Assembly (NCBI GenBank): GCA_020434415.1
Contig: JAGRAW010000009.1
Span: 1 to 32,312 of the forward strand
Direction of reading: 5' to 3'
Origin: Bdellovibrionales bacterium
GTDB taxonomy: Bacteria > Bdellovibrionota_C > UBA2361 > SZUA-149
Length of the DNA stretch: 32,312 nt
Shown piece by piece: positions 1 through 6,679 of this stretch (within the stretch, counting starts at the first letter, position 1; each line of letters opens with the position of its first letter). The translations under genes and the position numbers were made by a program. The notes under the pieces are model-generated. The model made no database searches, had not been told where the DNA came from, and saw only the letters and a list, made by a program, of their open reading frames with translations.

Positions 1-20
1 AAGCATCGAGCGACCAATCC

Positions 21-1097
21 TTGGATATCGATCAGCGCATGATGAAGCGGGCGCTCGCTGTAGCGCGTCGCGGAAGCGGGTATACGAATCCGAACCCCGC
101 AGTCGGTGCGCTGCTGGTGAAAGAGGGGGCGATCGTAGGCCGCGGCTGGCACCGACAGGCGGGAGCTCCGCATGCGGAAGTTGAAGCCATTCAGGACGCG
201 GGGCCCCAGGCTTCCGGCGCGACCCTTTACGTCACTCTCGAGCCCTGCAATCACCATGGACGAACCCCACCATGTGTCGATGCGATACTCCGCGCCGGAA
301 TTCGGCGGGTGGTGATCGCGCGAGGTGATCCTAATCCCGGCGTTCAAGGAGGCGGTGCCGAGCGTCTTCGCGCAGCGGGAGTGGAGGTGCGGTCGGGCGT
401 CTTGGCGCGAGAGGCACAGGAGCTAAACGTCGGATGGGAACACTGGATACAGAGCGGTCGGCCTTATCTGGTTGTGCATGCGGTCGTTTCGATCGACGGA
501 CGTGTCCGATGCGCCGCAGGTAAACCGCTAGAACTTGCTTCCAAGGTTGCTCGCTCGCACTACCGGCGCCTTCACCGCCTAGCACAGGCCGAACTGATTG
601 ACCTGAGGGCTGCATTCGGGCCGATGCCCGGTGCTGAAGCGGGAGCTGTAAAACGCCCCTACCGAATACTCGTAGCGCCGCTCCTTGACGGGCTCTTAGG
701 AAAGGCGGAACGGCCTTCCGTGGATCTTGTTGTTTGCTCCTCCGGGGCTTCGGCGGAGGCGCGACGTTCTCTGGAGCACGTCGGAATAGAAACGCTACCG
801 CTTGCCGAAGGGGCCGAAGGGGCCGCTTACGGTATCTTGCTGGCCGAGCTCGGCAGGCGAGGATTGCAGTCGGTGGTATGCGAAAATTCCGAACTAGGGG
901 CTGCCCTGTTGGCGGCGAAGCTGCCACAGCGGCTCTATCTTCACCGTGTTCCGACGCTTGTCGGCACAGCGGGGACTCCATTTTGGCCCCTCGAAACGGC
1001 GGCGCCTCGGCTGACCCCTCTTTGGACACGAAGGGTGGGTAGTGACGCCTTCACTGTGTACGAGGTCGGTGACGTGGAGCAGCTTGAGGCGGTGTGA
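21..1097 (+). CDS. ribD: RibD: riboflavin deaminase with a degenerate reductase domain
   Basis: RibD normally deaminates the GTP-derived diaminopyrimidine and then reduces the ribosyl side chain with NADPH, in the cytoplasm. The N-terminal cytidine-deaminase-like domain (about residues 1-145) is intact: NPNPAVGALLV, the zinc motif PHAEVEAI, and LEPCNHHGRTPPC with both zinc cysteines. The C-terminal domain (about 150-350) starts normally with RPYLVVHAVVSIDGR. The family motif DAILVGxGTVxxDDPxLTxR is not recognisable (the segment reads AELIDLRAAFGPMPGAEAG), and the later glycine pair reads CENSELGAALL. Reductase activity is therefore doubtful. Length (358 aa) is normal. The start chosen is TTG at 21; ATG codons at 39 and 42 are alternatives, and the frame is open to the left edge, so the true start could lie outside. 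It is first in a ribD-ribE-ribBA-nusB run. The deaminase assignment is secure; loss of reductase function is inferred. Confidence 0.93.
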   Translation: MDIDQRMMKRALAVARRGSGYTNPNPAVGALLVKEGAIVGRGWHRQAGAPHAEVEAIQDAGPQASGATLYVTLEPCNHHGRTPPCVDAILRAGIRRVVIARGDPNPGVQGGGAERLRAAGVEVRSGVLAREAQELNVGWEHWIQSGRPYLVVHAVVSIDGRVRCAAGKPLELASKVARSHYRRLHRLAQAELIDLRAAFGPMPGAEAGAVKRPYRILVAPLLDGLLGKAERPSVDLVVCSSGASAEARRSLEHVGIETLPLAEGAEGAAYGILLAELGRRGLQSVVCENSELGAALLAAKLPQRLYLHRVPTLVGTAGTPFWPLETAAPRLTPLWTRRVGSDAFTVYEVGDVEQLEAV

Positions 1098-1241
1098 TAT
1101 ACCTCTACCACCATACCAGCTCCAATCGCACCGATCCGCATCGCCTTAAGTTCGGGAATTCTCGATCGCGGTCGTTTCACCTCTGGATGGTGCCTCGGTC
1201 GCGGGGTGCAAAAGCGGTTGGGTAAGTTCTAAGGTGCAGAG

Positions 1242-1844
1242 ATGTTTTCCGGAATGGTGAGAGCGATAGGAATCGTCGAGCAGGCAGATCAAGCTGTCCT
1301 GGCAGTTCGCGCCCCCCTTCTTGCGGACGTCGTAATCGGCGCATCGATCTGTGTTTCCGGGGTGTGCTTGAGCGTCGTGACCCTGGAAGGTGACTGCGCC
1401 TATTTCGATTTGGGTTCGGAGACCCGCCGTTGCACGACGCTGGGGTCGCTCAAAGTCGGTGCGAGAGTCCACCTGGAGCCTAGCGTGCGCTTCTCCGATA
1501 CTATCGACGGCCACCTGGTACAGGGGCACGTTGATGCGACGGCACGGGTGCTGTCGTGCGCTGACGAAGGAAACACGGTGCGCTTCGAGTGCAGTCTACC
1601 GGAGCCGGTTCGACGCTACGTGGTGCCAAAAGGGGCGATTGCAATCGACGGCGTCAGCCTGACGGTCGGGGAGGTGGAGGCCGACCGATTCGCGGTCTAT
1701 ATCATCCCGCACACCCTCGAGCAGACCCTTTTTTCCGAATATCGCGAGGGCAGTGAGGTGAATATCGAGGCTGACATGATTGCTCGGTATCTTGATCGCC
1801 TGGCCGCTCCTTATCGTGCCACGGGAGAGGGAGGGGAAGCGTGA
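1242..1844 (+). CDS. ribE: Riboflavin synthase, alpha chain
   Basis: This enzyme dismutates two 6,7-dimethyl-8-ribityllumazine molecules to riboflavin plus the pyrimidine precursor. Two lumazine-binding barrels are visible. The N-barrel starts MFSGMVRAIG (family MFTGIV) and contains GASICVSGVCLSV and FDLGSETRRCTTLG, ending near GHLVQGHVD. The C-barrel has VPKGAIAIDGVSLTVGEVE and IIPHTLEQT. The conserved Ser, Cys, Lys and Ser positions of the active site are present. The threonines of MFTG and CLTV are serines here, which is conservative, so it looks functional. Length of 200 aa is typical. An AAGGTG ribosome-binding site lies 7 nt before the ATG. The 144-nt gap after ribD shows no FMN riboswitch. 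The stop overlaps the ribBA start by 4 nt, implying translational coupling. It is the least altered riboflavin enzyme in this cluster together with the GTP cyclohydrolase half of ribBA. Confidence 0.95.
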   Translation: MFSGMVRAIGIVEQADQAVLAVRAPLLADVVIGASICVSGVCLSVVTLEGDCAYFDLGSETRRCTTLGSLKVGARVHLEPSVRFSDTIDGHLVQGHVDATARVLSCADEGNTVRFECSLPEPVRRYVVPKGAIAIDGVSLTVGEVEADRFAVYIIPHTLEQTLFSEYREGSEVNIEADMIARYLDRLAAPYRATGEGGEA

Positions 1845-3100
1845 AGCTCGATCCGCTGGACGAAATATTGGCTGATATTCGAAACGGACGGCCAATCGTG
1901 CTCGTCGACGATGTCGATCGGGAGAACGAAGGTGACTTGATGGTCGCGGCAGAGAAAGTCACGGCCGAAGCGCTTGCGTTTATGCTGGAGCACGGAAAGG
2001 GTCTCATCTGCATCAGTCTTCCGCAGTCGCGCTTGGAGGAGCTGGAGATTCCGCTTCAGCCGTTGGAAAACACCTCAACGTTCGGGACCAACTTTGCGGT
2101 GAGCTTCGACTACCGTGAGGTGCTTCCGCACGGCATTACTGCTGCCGGTCGAGCAGCCAGCATCCGCCACGCGGCAGACCCGGCGGCTCGGCCGCAAGAC
2201 TTCGTGCTCCCTGGGTTTGTTTTCCCGGTTGGAGCGGTTCCCGGCGGCGTGTTGAAGCGCCGCGGCCAGACAGAGGGGTCAGTGGATCTTGCCGCACTTG
2301 CGGGCCTTCAGCCGGCAGGCGTGATTTGCGAAATTATGGGTGCGGATGGTCGCATGCTGCGCGGCGCAGAGCTCATGGACTACTGCCGAAAGCATCAGCT
2401 CAAATTGACCAGCGTCGAGGCTTTGGTGCAGCACCGCCTCCATCAGGAAGTCTCTATTCGCCGTGTGGCTGAAGTGGAAGTGCAGCCGGAGATGAAACTT
2501 GGCCACAGCCGCATCGTCGAGCCGTTGCTGCAACAAGCAGCAGCGATGGGGCAAGTGCCGACGATTGGGCTCCGGATTTTTCTTTACGTCGATGACGTCG
2601 ACGGAACCGAGCATTTGGCACTGGTCAAGGGAACGCCGGGGCCCGGGTGTCTGGTTCGAATTCACTCGGAGTGTCTTACCGGCGACGTTTTCCAGAGTGC
2701 GCGTTGCGACTGCGGGCAGCAACTATCGGACAGTCTTTCCGCGATTGTGCAGGCCGGAGCCGGCGTCGTGATTTATCTGCATCAGGAGGGGAGGGGGATC
2801 GGCCTGGGAAACAAGCTGCGAGCATACGAGTTGCAGGATCAGGGCCTTGATACCGTCGACGCGAACGTGCACCTCGGCTTTGAGGCTGATGAACGAGACT
2901 ACCGTGTGGGGGCGCAAATACTGCATGACCTCGGACTAACCTCGGTTCGGCTCATAACCAATAACCCGTTGAAGCTCGAAGCTCTGGCAGGTTTCGATAT
3001 CGAAGTAGTCGAACGGATTGCCTTGCCGGTGCACATCGACCAGCATAACGAAGCCTACATGCAGACGAAGCGTAAGCGCATGGGGCATCTCTTCTCTTAG
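1841..3100 (+). CDS. ribBA: RibBA: intact GTP cyclohydrolase II, degenerate DHBP synthase
   Basis: This is a two-domain riboflavin-entry protein. Residues about 1-200 have the 3,4-dihydroxy-2-butanone-4-phosphate synthase fold: DDVDRENEGDL (acidic metal and substrate loop kept), HGKGLICISL, and PAGVICEIMGADGRMLR. Three core motifs have changed. The family PGHVFPL reads PGFVFPV, GHTE reads GQTE, and TGISAADRA reads HGITAAGRA. Both histidines and the Asp are therefore lost, so this half is probably inactive. Residues about 205-419 are a textbook GTP cyclohydrolase II: CLTGDVFQSARCDCG (three zinc cysteines), YLHQEGRGIGLGNK, DQGLDTVDAN, and TNNPLKLEAL. The GTG start at 1841 overlaps the ribE stop (GTGA) behind a GGGAGGGGAAG purine tract. 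Normal length (419 aa) and an intact reading frame argue against a recent pseudogene. Confidence 0.93.
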   Translation: MKLDPLDEILADIRNGRPIVLVDDVDRENEGDLMVAAEKVTAEALAFMLEHGKGLICISLPQSRLEELEIPLQPLENTSTFGTNFAVSFDYREVLPHGITAAGRAASIRHAADPAARPQDFVLPGFVFPVGAVPGGVLKRRGQTEGSVDLAALAGLQPAGVICEIMGADGRMLRGAELMDYCRKHQLKLTSVEALVQHRLHQEVSIRRVAEVEVQPEMKLGHSRIVEPLLQQAAAMGQVPTIGLRIFLYVDDVDGTEHLALVKGTPGPGCLVRIHSECLTGDVFQSARCDCGQQLSDSLSAIVQAGAGVVIYLHQEGRGIGLGNKLRAYELQDQGLDTVDANVHLGFEADERDYRVGAQILHDLGLTSVRLITNNPLKLEALAGFDIEVVERIALPVHIDQHNEAYMQTKRKRMGHLFS

Positions 3101-3278
3101 GCTCCTCGGGCTTTCCTAGGCTCTTCCGAAGAATCTGCGCTGGAACCCGTCGGCCTGCATAGTTTTAAGTTGATTGAAATAGTAGCCTTTCCTTTTCGCC
3201 AGAACTTATCTATAGTCCTTATTTGTTAGTGGGTTAGTGCCCCAAAGCTGAGAATGCGCAATATCTGGCACGGGGTAG

Positions 3279-3309
3279 TTGATTAAGCATGCGACCAGCC
3301 GGCTATAAT
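3279..3309 (+). promoter_or_regulatory. Candidate sigma-70-type promoter upstream of nusB
   Basis: A perfect TATAAT at 3304-3309 is preceded by TTGATT at 3279-3284. The spacing is 19 nt, two longer than ideal. It lies in an AT-rich island in an otherwise GC-rich region, about 190 nt before nusB. It would allow nusB to be transcribed separately from the rib genes. The call rests on consensus matching only. Confidence 0.4.
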
Positions 3310-3438
3310 CGAACATAACCTTACTGATTACCAAGGAAGCCGCTAAGCGGGGCGGTCTAATGATGGCCGTGGCAGACGCTCGAAAAGGTGGCCGGTGCTC
3401 GTACCGGTTGCCGGGCAGGCGGAGCGAATTTCTGAAGT

Positions 3439-3468
3439 AGCCGTGTCGTTATGAACGGCTGATCTTTT
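3439..3468 (+). terminator. Weak terminator-like hairpin in the nusB leader
   Basis: AGCCGT (3439-3444) and ACGGCT (3455-3460) form a 6-bp stem with a 10-nt loop, followed by GATCTTTT. It lies 28 nt before the nusB ATG. Together with the promoter at 3279-3309 it would delimit a transcript of about 150 nt. The stem is short, so this could be chance. Confidence 0.22.
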
Positions 3469-3496
3469 GGCGCAAACGGGAAGCAGGAGTCGGTCG

Positions 3497-4006
3497 ATGG
3501 GTGTGAGACGACAGGCAAGAGAAGGCGCACTGCAGGCGTTGTTCATGTGCGACTTTCTACAGCAGTGGGACATCGACAGCGTGCGGTTCTGCTTTGATCA
3601 TTTTGCCATTCCCACGCCGGCCCAAACCTTCGCGCTTCGATTGTGCGAGGGAGTCATCGAGCATCTTGCCGCAATCGACTCTCGCCTTACCTGCGCCAGT
3701 GAGAACTGGAGCTTGAGCCGGATGGGACGGGTCGACCGGGGCATCCTGCGGCTTGCAACCTTCGAGATTGTTCACCTTGATGAGGTGCCAATCAACGTCG
3801 CTATCAATGAAGCAATCGAAATAGCGAAGCGCTTCGGCGCGGAAGAATCGCCCGTCTTCGTCAACGGCGTTCTCGACAAAGTCGCTTCCACCGTCCGTTC
3901 ACAGCTGCAAGTCGAAGTAGTCAAGCAGCAGCGAACCAAGAAGGTTGACGATACGACGGTCGAGCCAGCCGTCGCCGTTGACGAACTCGATCTCGTCGAA
4001 TCGTAA
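3497..4006 (+). CDS. nusB: Transcription antitermination factor NusB
   Basis: NusB is an all-helical RNA-binding protein that pairs with NusE (ribosomal protein S10) on boxA in rRNA operons. It starts MGVRRQAREGALQALFMCDF, the expected arginine-rich first helix. The second half carries the family signature RVDRGILRLATFEIVHLD followed by VPINVAINEAIEIAKRFG and VFVNGVLDKVA. The C-terminus extends about 30 residues past the usual end with a charged tail. ATG at 3497 is preferred over an upstream in-frame TTG (3467) because AGGAG lies 7 nt before it and the family starts there. Length is 169 aa. It follows the riboflavin genes, a common arrangement, but without ribH. Nothing suggests loss of function. 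Confidence 0.95.
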   Translation: MGVRRQAREGALQALFMCDFLQQWDIDSVRFCFDHFAIPTPAQTFALRLCEGVIEHLAAIDSRLTCASENWSLSRMGRVDRGILRLATFEIVHLDEVPINVAINEAIEIAKRFGAEESPVFVNGVLDKVASTVRSQLQVEVVKQQRTKKVDDTTVEPAVAVDELDLVES

Positions 4007-4118
4007 ACTGCGCGAGTTGCTCGGCTAAGCAGAAGCCACGCTTTCGTGCAGCAAGGCGAAAAGGCAATCCCAAACAAGCTACAGAGTACCTGAACCTCTT
4101 CGCGAAAGGTAGGGGAGA

Positions 4119-4157
4119 GCTGCGGAGAAAAACGGTCGAACCGGTAGTCCCCGCAGC
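4119..4157. other. Hairpin between convergent nusB and the acetyltransferase gene
   Basis: GCTGCGG (4119-4125) pairs with CCGCAGC (4151-4157). The 25-nt interior can form a second small hairpin, CGGT-CGA-ACCG. There is no T-run on either side, so it is not a standard intrinsic terminator. It sits between two convergent genes and may still stop transcription in both directions. Confidence 0.3.
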
Positions 4158-4188
4158 GTGTCTTGGATGGTGGTCATCCAGTCTGAAT

Positions 4189-4755
4189 TCACAAATCCAA
4201 CTGAATCCAGATCGTCACATCGGCAGGGTCATAACCTTCGTCGCAGGTAATCAGTGGCATCGCTTTTGCGAATCCCAGCTTGTCGTAGAGTCGGCGCGCT
4301 CCAAGGTTGCTCAACTGGGTGGTCAGCGTGACGCGCGCCATTTCATTGTTCGTCGCATAGCGAATCGCTGTCTGCACAAGCGCTTCACCAATCCCCTGCC
4401 GTCGATGCTCCGGATGTACCCAGAGGTCTTCCAGGTGAAGCGTGTAGGCAAGGCGGTAGGTGCTAAGGCGCTTATCGCTAATTAGCACTCCGACGGGCTG
4501 TTGCTGTTTTCGAGCAACAAAAACCCATATCATCGGGTTCCGCCGCAGCAACGTCGGAAGCATATTTCGCAGGCGCGCAACATGGTCTGGGGTCTGCGAC
4601 ATTTGATGTCGCTCCCAGCCTTCGGTCTGAAGCGCCACGTTCAACTCCACAACTTCGTCCATGATCGCAGGGTCGTTCAGGTTCGCGAGCTTGACGGTAA
4701 GCTCTTCGTCCACGGGATCGGAGTGGACGGGGTCCGGGTGTAAGGGGTCGGGCAT
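4189..4755 (-). CDS. GNAT-family N-acetyltransferase
   Basis: This is a cytoplasmic acetyl-CoA-dependent acyltransferase of unknown substrate. The GNAT core covers roughly residues 25-185: a beta strand IWVFVARKQQQPVGVLI, LEDLWVHPEHRRQGIGEALV containing the acetyl-CoA pyrophosphate-binding RRQGIG, and the C-terminal NLGARRLYDKLGFAKA. The N-terminus has a short Pro/Asp-rich repeat (PDPLHPDPVHSDPVDEE). An upstream ATG at 4779 is in frame, but ATG at 4755 is preferred because GAGGAG lies 6 nt before it. It is a single gene, convergent with nusB and divergent from the deacylase gene. An unusual hairpin array lies in its leader. The family call is secure; the substrate cannot be inferred. Confidence 0.88.
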   Translation of the reverse strand: MPDPLHPDPVHSDPVDEELTVKLANLNDPAIMDEVVELNVALQTEGWERHQMSQTPDHVARLRNMLPTLLRRNPMIWVFVARKQQQPVGVLISDKRLSTYRLAYTLHLEDLWVHPEHRRQGIGEALVQTAIRYATNNEMARVTLTTQLSNLGARRLYDKLGFAKAMPLITCDEGYDPADVTIWIQLDL

Positions 4756-5072
4756 CGGTAGCTCCTCTTTAGAGGCCATGGGGAAGCGGGATCCCCAATG
4801 AAAAAATGTGGGGTCCGTTCCCCTCCCGCAGTGCAGCCGCGCCGTACCGACGCGGGCTCCACTGCAGGAGGCCCAAAAGGTGCTACGCGATGAAAACCTT
4901 CATCGTTTCGACCGCAGCAGAAAAGGTGATGTCATTTCTGCCGCGATTCCAGGTGCTTAGGCTTGAGATGGGGATGAAAGAAAGAGCAGTCGGCCGAGTT
5001 TTATAGGATTCGGACGAATAATCAAGCGCCCACCGCTGGCCTTCGTTGCAGGCCTCCGCTATCACTCAACGA
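4756..5072. other. Divergent intergenic region, acetyltransferase/deacylase
   Basis: These 317 nt must hold promoters for genes on both strands. On the minus side is the ribosome-binding site GAGGAG (4762-4767 complement) and a strong hairpin region at 4780-4823. On the plus side, TTTTATAGGATT near 4999-5010 is a possible -10 region, but no good -35 is visible. No further gene is seen. Confidence 0.5.
4780..4823 (-). promoter_or_regulatory. Attenuator-like paired hairpins in the acetyltransferase leader
   Basis: Read on the minus strand, GGGG-AACGGA-CCCC is followed by ACATTTTTTC, which resembles a short intrinsic terminator. A downstream segment, GGGGATCCCGCTTCCCC, can fold on itself or pair with the first arm, since the two arms are near-complementary with small bulges. 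Mutually exclusive structures just before a start codon are typical of attenuators. No ligand or leader peptide is apparent. Confidence 0.3.
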
Positions 5073-6635
5073 ATGTTCGAATTGATTATTTCAGGAGGCG
5101 CTGTCGTCGACGGCAGCGGGGCGCCTGCGCGAAAGGCAGACGTCGGTATCGACGGTGATAGCATCGTTGCCATCGGTGACTTGTCGGCGGCAAACGGTAA
5201 AGAGCGCATCGACGCTGAAGGGCTGACAGTCGCGCCGGGTTTCATCGACGTGCACAATCATTCCGACTGGTGGCTCTACCGCTTCGGCAACTTTACGGAA
5301 AAGACGCTCCAAGGCTTCACGACGGAGATACTCTGCTCTGACGGGTTCTCCTATGCACCCCTCGACGAGTTTACCGCCCCCGAATGGATTGCTTACCAGA
5401 GCCCAATCAACGGATTGGCAGCGCACGAGTACAAAGGCTGGCGGACGCTCGCCGATTACGGGGCGATGCTGGATCGGCGGACGGCTCAGAACTTCGCCTT
5501 GCAAGTGCCTTACGGAAACGTCCGTTCGATGGCGATGGGTTTCGGGGCCCAGGCCCCGGATGACTTCCAGATGCACGATATACGAACGCTAATCCGCCGG
5601 GGTATGGCTGAGGGCGCGACAGGTCTTTCCACCGGGCTCGACTACGCCGGTGAATGCTTCGCGGAGACGGCTGAGCTTATCGCCGCGTGCGAAGCGATTC
5701 GGGAAGCAAGCGGTCTTTACGTCACCCATATTCGTTATAAGTTGGGCACGCTTGAAGGGGTGCAGGAAGCGGTAACGATCGCGGAGCGTGCCGGTGTGGC
5801 GCTTCATGTCTCTCACCTGAAGAGTCGAAATGCCGAAGAGGCGGATACTCTGCTCGGCTACATCGACACCGTTGCCGTCGAACGCGTCGATTTCAGTTTC
5901 GATGTGTACCCGTACTACCCGCCATCGACCATGCTGAGCTATCTGTTGCCCTACGAAGTCTGGGTTGACGGTCCCCTCGCGGCTGCCGAAAAACTACAAG
6001 ACAGAAGAATGCGCGCTCGCTTCGCTCGCTACCTGGACGGCTACGACCTGGAGGCGGTGCTCATCTCCTGGCTTCCGTCGGAGAAGAACCGAAGTTGGAT
6101 CGGGAAATCGCTCGCTGCCTATGTCCAGGCAACCGAAAAGCCGGTGGCCGACGCGCTCTGCGATTTGTTGTTCGACGAGCAGCTTTCGGTGCTCCTGGTG
6201 TTCCACCGGGGCGAAGACCGCTTGGTTCACCCATTTCTGACCCATTCAAAATTCATGCTGGGAACGGACGGCGTCTTCATGCCCGGCGCTGCGCATCATC
6301 CGCGGACATTCGGCTCCGCAGCCCGCATTCTTGGTCCCTGCGTCAGAGACCATAAGCTGTTTTCTCTGGAAGAAGCCGTGCGTCGGATGACCTCGATTCC
6401 GGCAGAGCGTTTCGGACTTACCAATCGCGGCCGCTTGCGAGAAGGAGCCTTTGCGGATCTGGCCATTTTCGATGCTGATCGCATCCAGGATCGCGCAACC
6501 TATACGGCGTGGGGCGAACCTTCGGTCGGAATGCAGCATGTGATTGTAAACGGTGAAGTAATCGTCCGAAACGGCCGGGAGGCAACGGGCGCTCGGGAGG
6601 AGCTACCCGGTCGATATTTGCGGTATCGGGAGTAG
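5073..6635 (+). CDS. N-acyl-D-amino-acid deacylase-type amidohydrolase
   Basis: This is a metal-dependent hydrolase of the D-aminoacylase family, expected to release D-amino acids from N-acyl-D-amino acids or related amides. It starts MFELIISGGAVVDGSGAPAR, the small beta-sandwich part. The metal motif GFIDVHNHSD follows, then GLSTGLDYAG, THIRYKLGTLEG (metal His) and LHVSHLKSR (metal His). Near the end are LGTDGVFMPG, HHPRTFGSAARILG and the closing ADLAIFDADRIQDRATY. The usual GNCGFS motif, whose Cys helps bind zinc in characterised D-aminoacylases, reads CSDGFSYAP, with Asp at that position. Length is 520 aa, normal. ATG at 5073 matches the family start; no clear ribosome-binding site precedes it, so the message could be leaderless. 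It is convergent with an ornithine-cyclodeaminase-family gene 44 nt downstream. Confidence 0.88.
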   Translation: MFELIISGGAVVDGSGAPARKADVGIDGDSIVAIGDLSAANGKERIDAEGLTVAPGFIDVHNHSDWWLYRFGNFTEKTLQGFTTEILCSDGFSYAPLDEFTAPEWIAYQSPINGLAAHEYKGWRTLADYGAMLDRRTAQNFALQVPYGNVRSMAMGFGAQAPDDFQMHDIRTLIRRGMAEGATGLSTGLDYAGECFAETAELIAACEAIREASGLYVTHIRYKLGTLEGVQEAVTIAERAGVALHVSHLKSRNAEEADTLLGYIDTVAVERVDFSFDVYPYYPPSTMLSYLLPYEVWVDGPLAAAEKLQDRRMRARFARYLDGYDLEAVLISWLPSEKNRSWIGKSLAAYVQATEKPVADALCDLLFDEQLSVLLVFHRGEDRLVHPFLTHSKFMLGTDGVFMPGAAHHPRTFGSAARILGPCVRDHKLFSLEEAVRRMTSIPAERFGLTNRGRLREGAFADLAIFDADRIQDRATYTAWGEPSVGMQHVIVNGEVIVRNGREATGAREELPGRYLRYRE

Positions 6636-6679
6636 ACAGAATCCGCGCGCTCTCGTCAGACTTTGCAGAAGGCATCCGC

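Larger units (their letters stand above)
3101..3496. other. Gene-free gap where ribH is usually found
   Basis: In many bacteria lumazine synthase (ribH) sits between ribBA and nusB, but no ribH-like frame or remnant is visible here. The stretch at about 3160-3330 is clearly more AT-rich than its surroundings and ends in a promoter-like sequence. Beyond that lie small inverted repeats, including a CCGGT/ACCGG hairpin near 3392-3407. A 25-codon frame begins with two ATGs at 3360, but I see no reason to call it a gene. The gap may carry a nusB promoter and leader. Confidence 0.6.

Noticed and set aside
331-1029. Minus-strand frame of 232 codons within ribD
   Set aside because: It is Arg/Pro-rich, typical of an antisense shadow in GC-rich DNA, and ribD is certain.
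1098-1241. Possible FMN riboswitch before ribE
   Set aside because: None of the conserved FMN-element blocks is present in this gap. The region before ribD is outside the window and cannot be judged.
3338-3362. CCAAGGAAGCCGC resembling part of the SRP RNA tetraloop region
   Set aside because: The conserved GGTCAGG...GGAAGGAAGCAGCC context and closing helix are absent.
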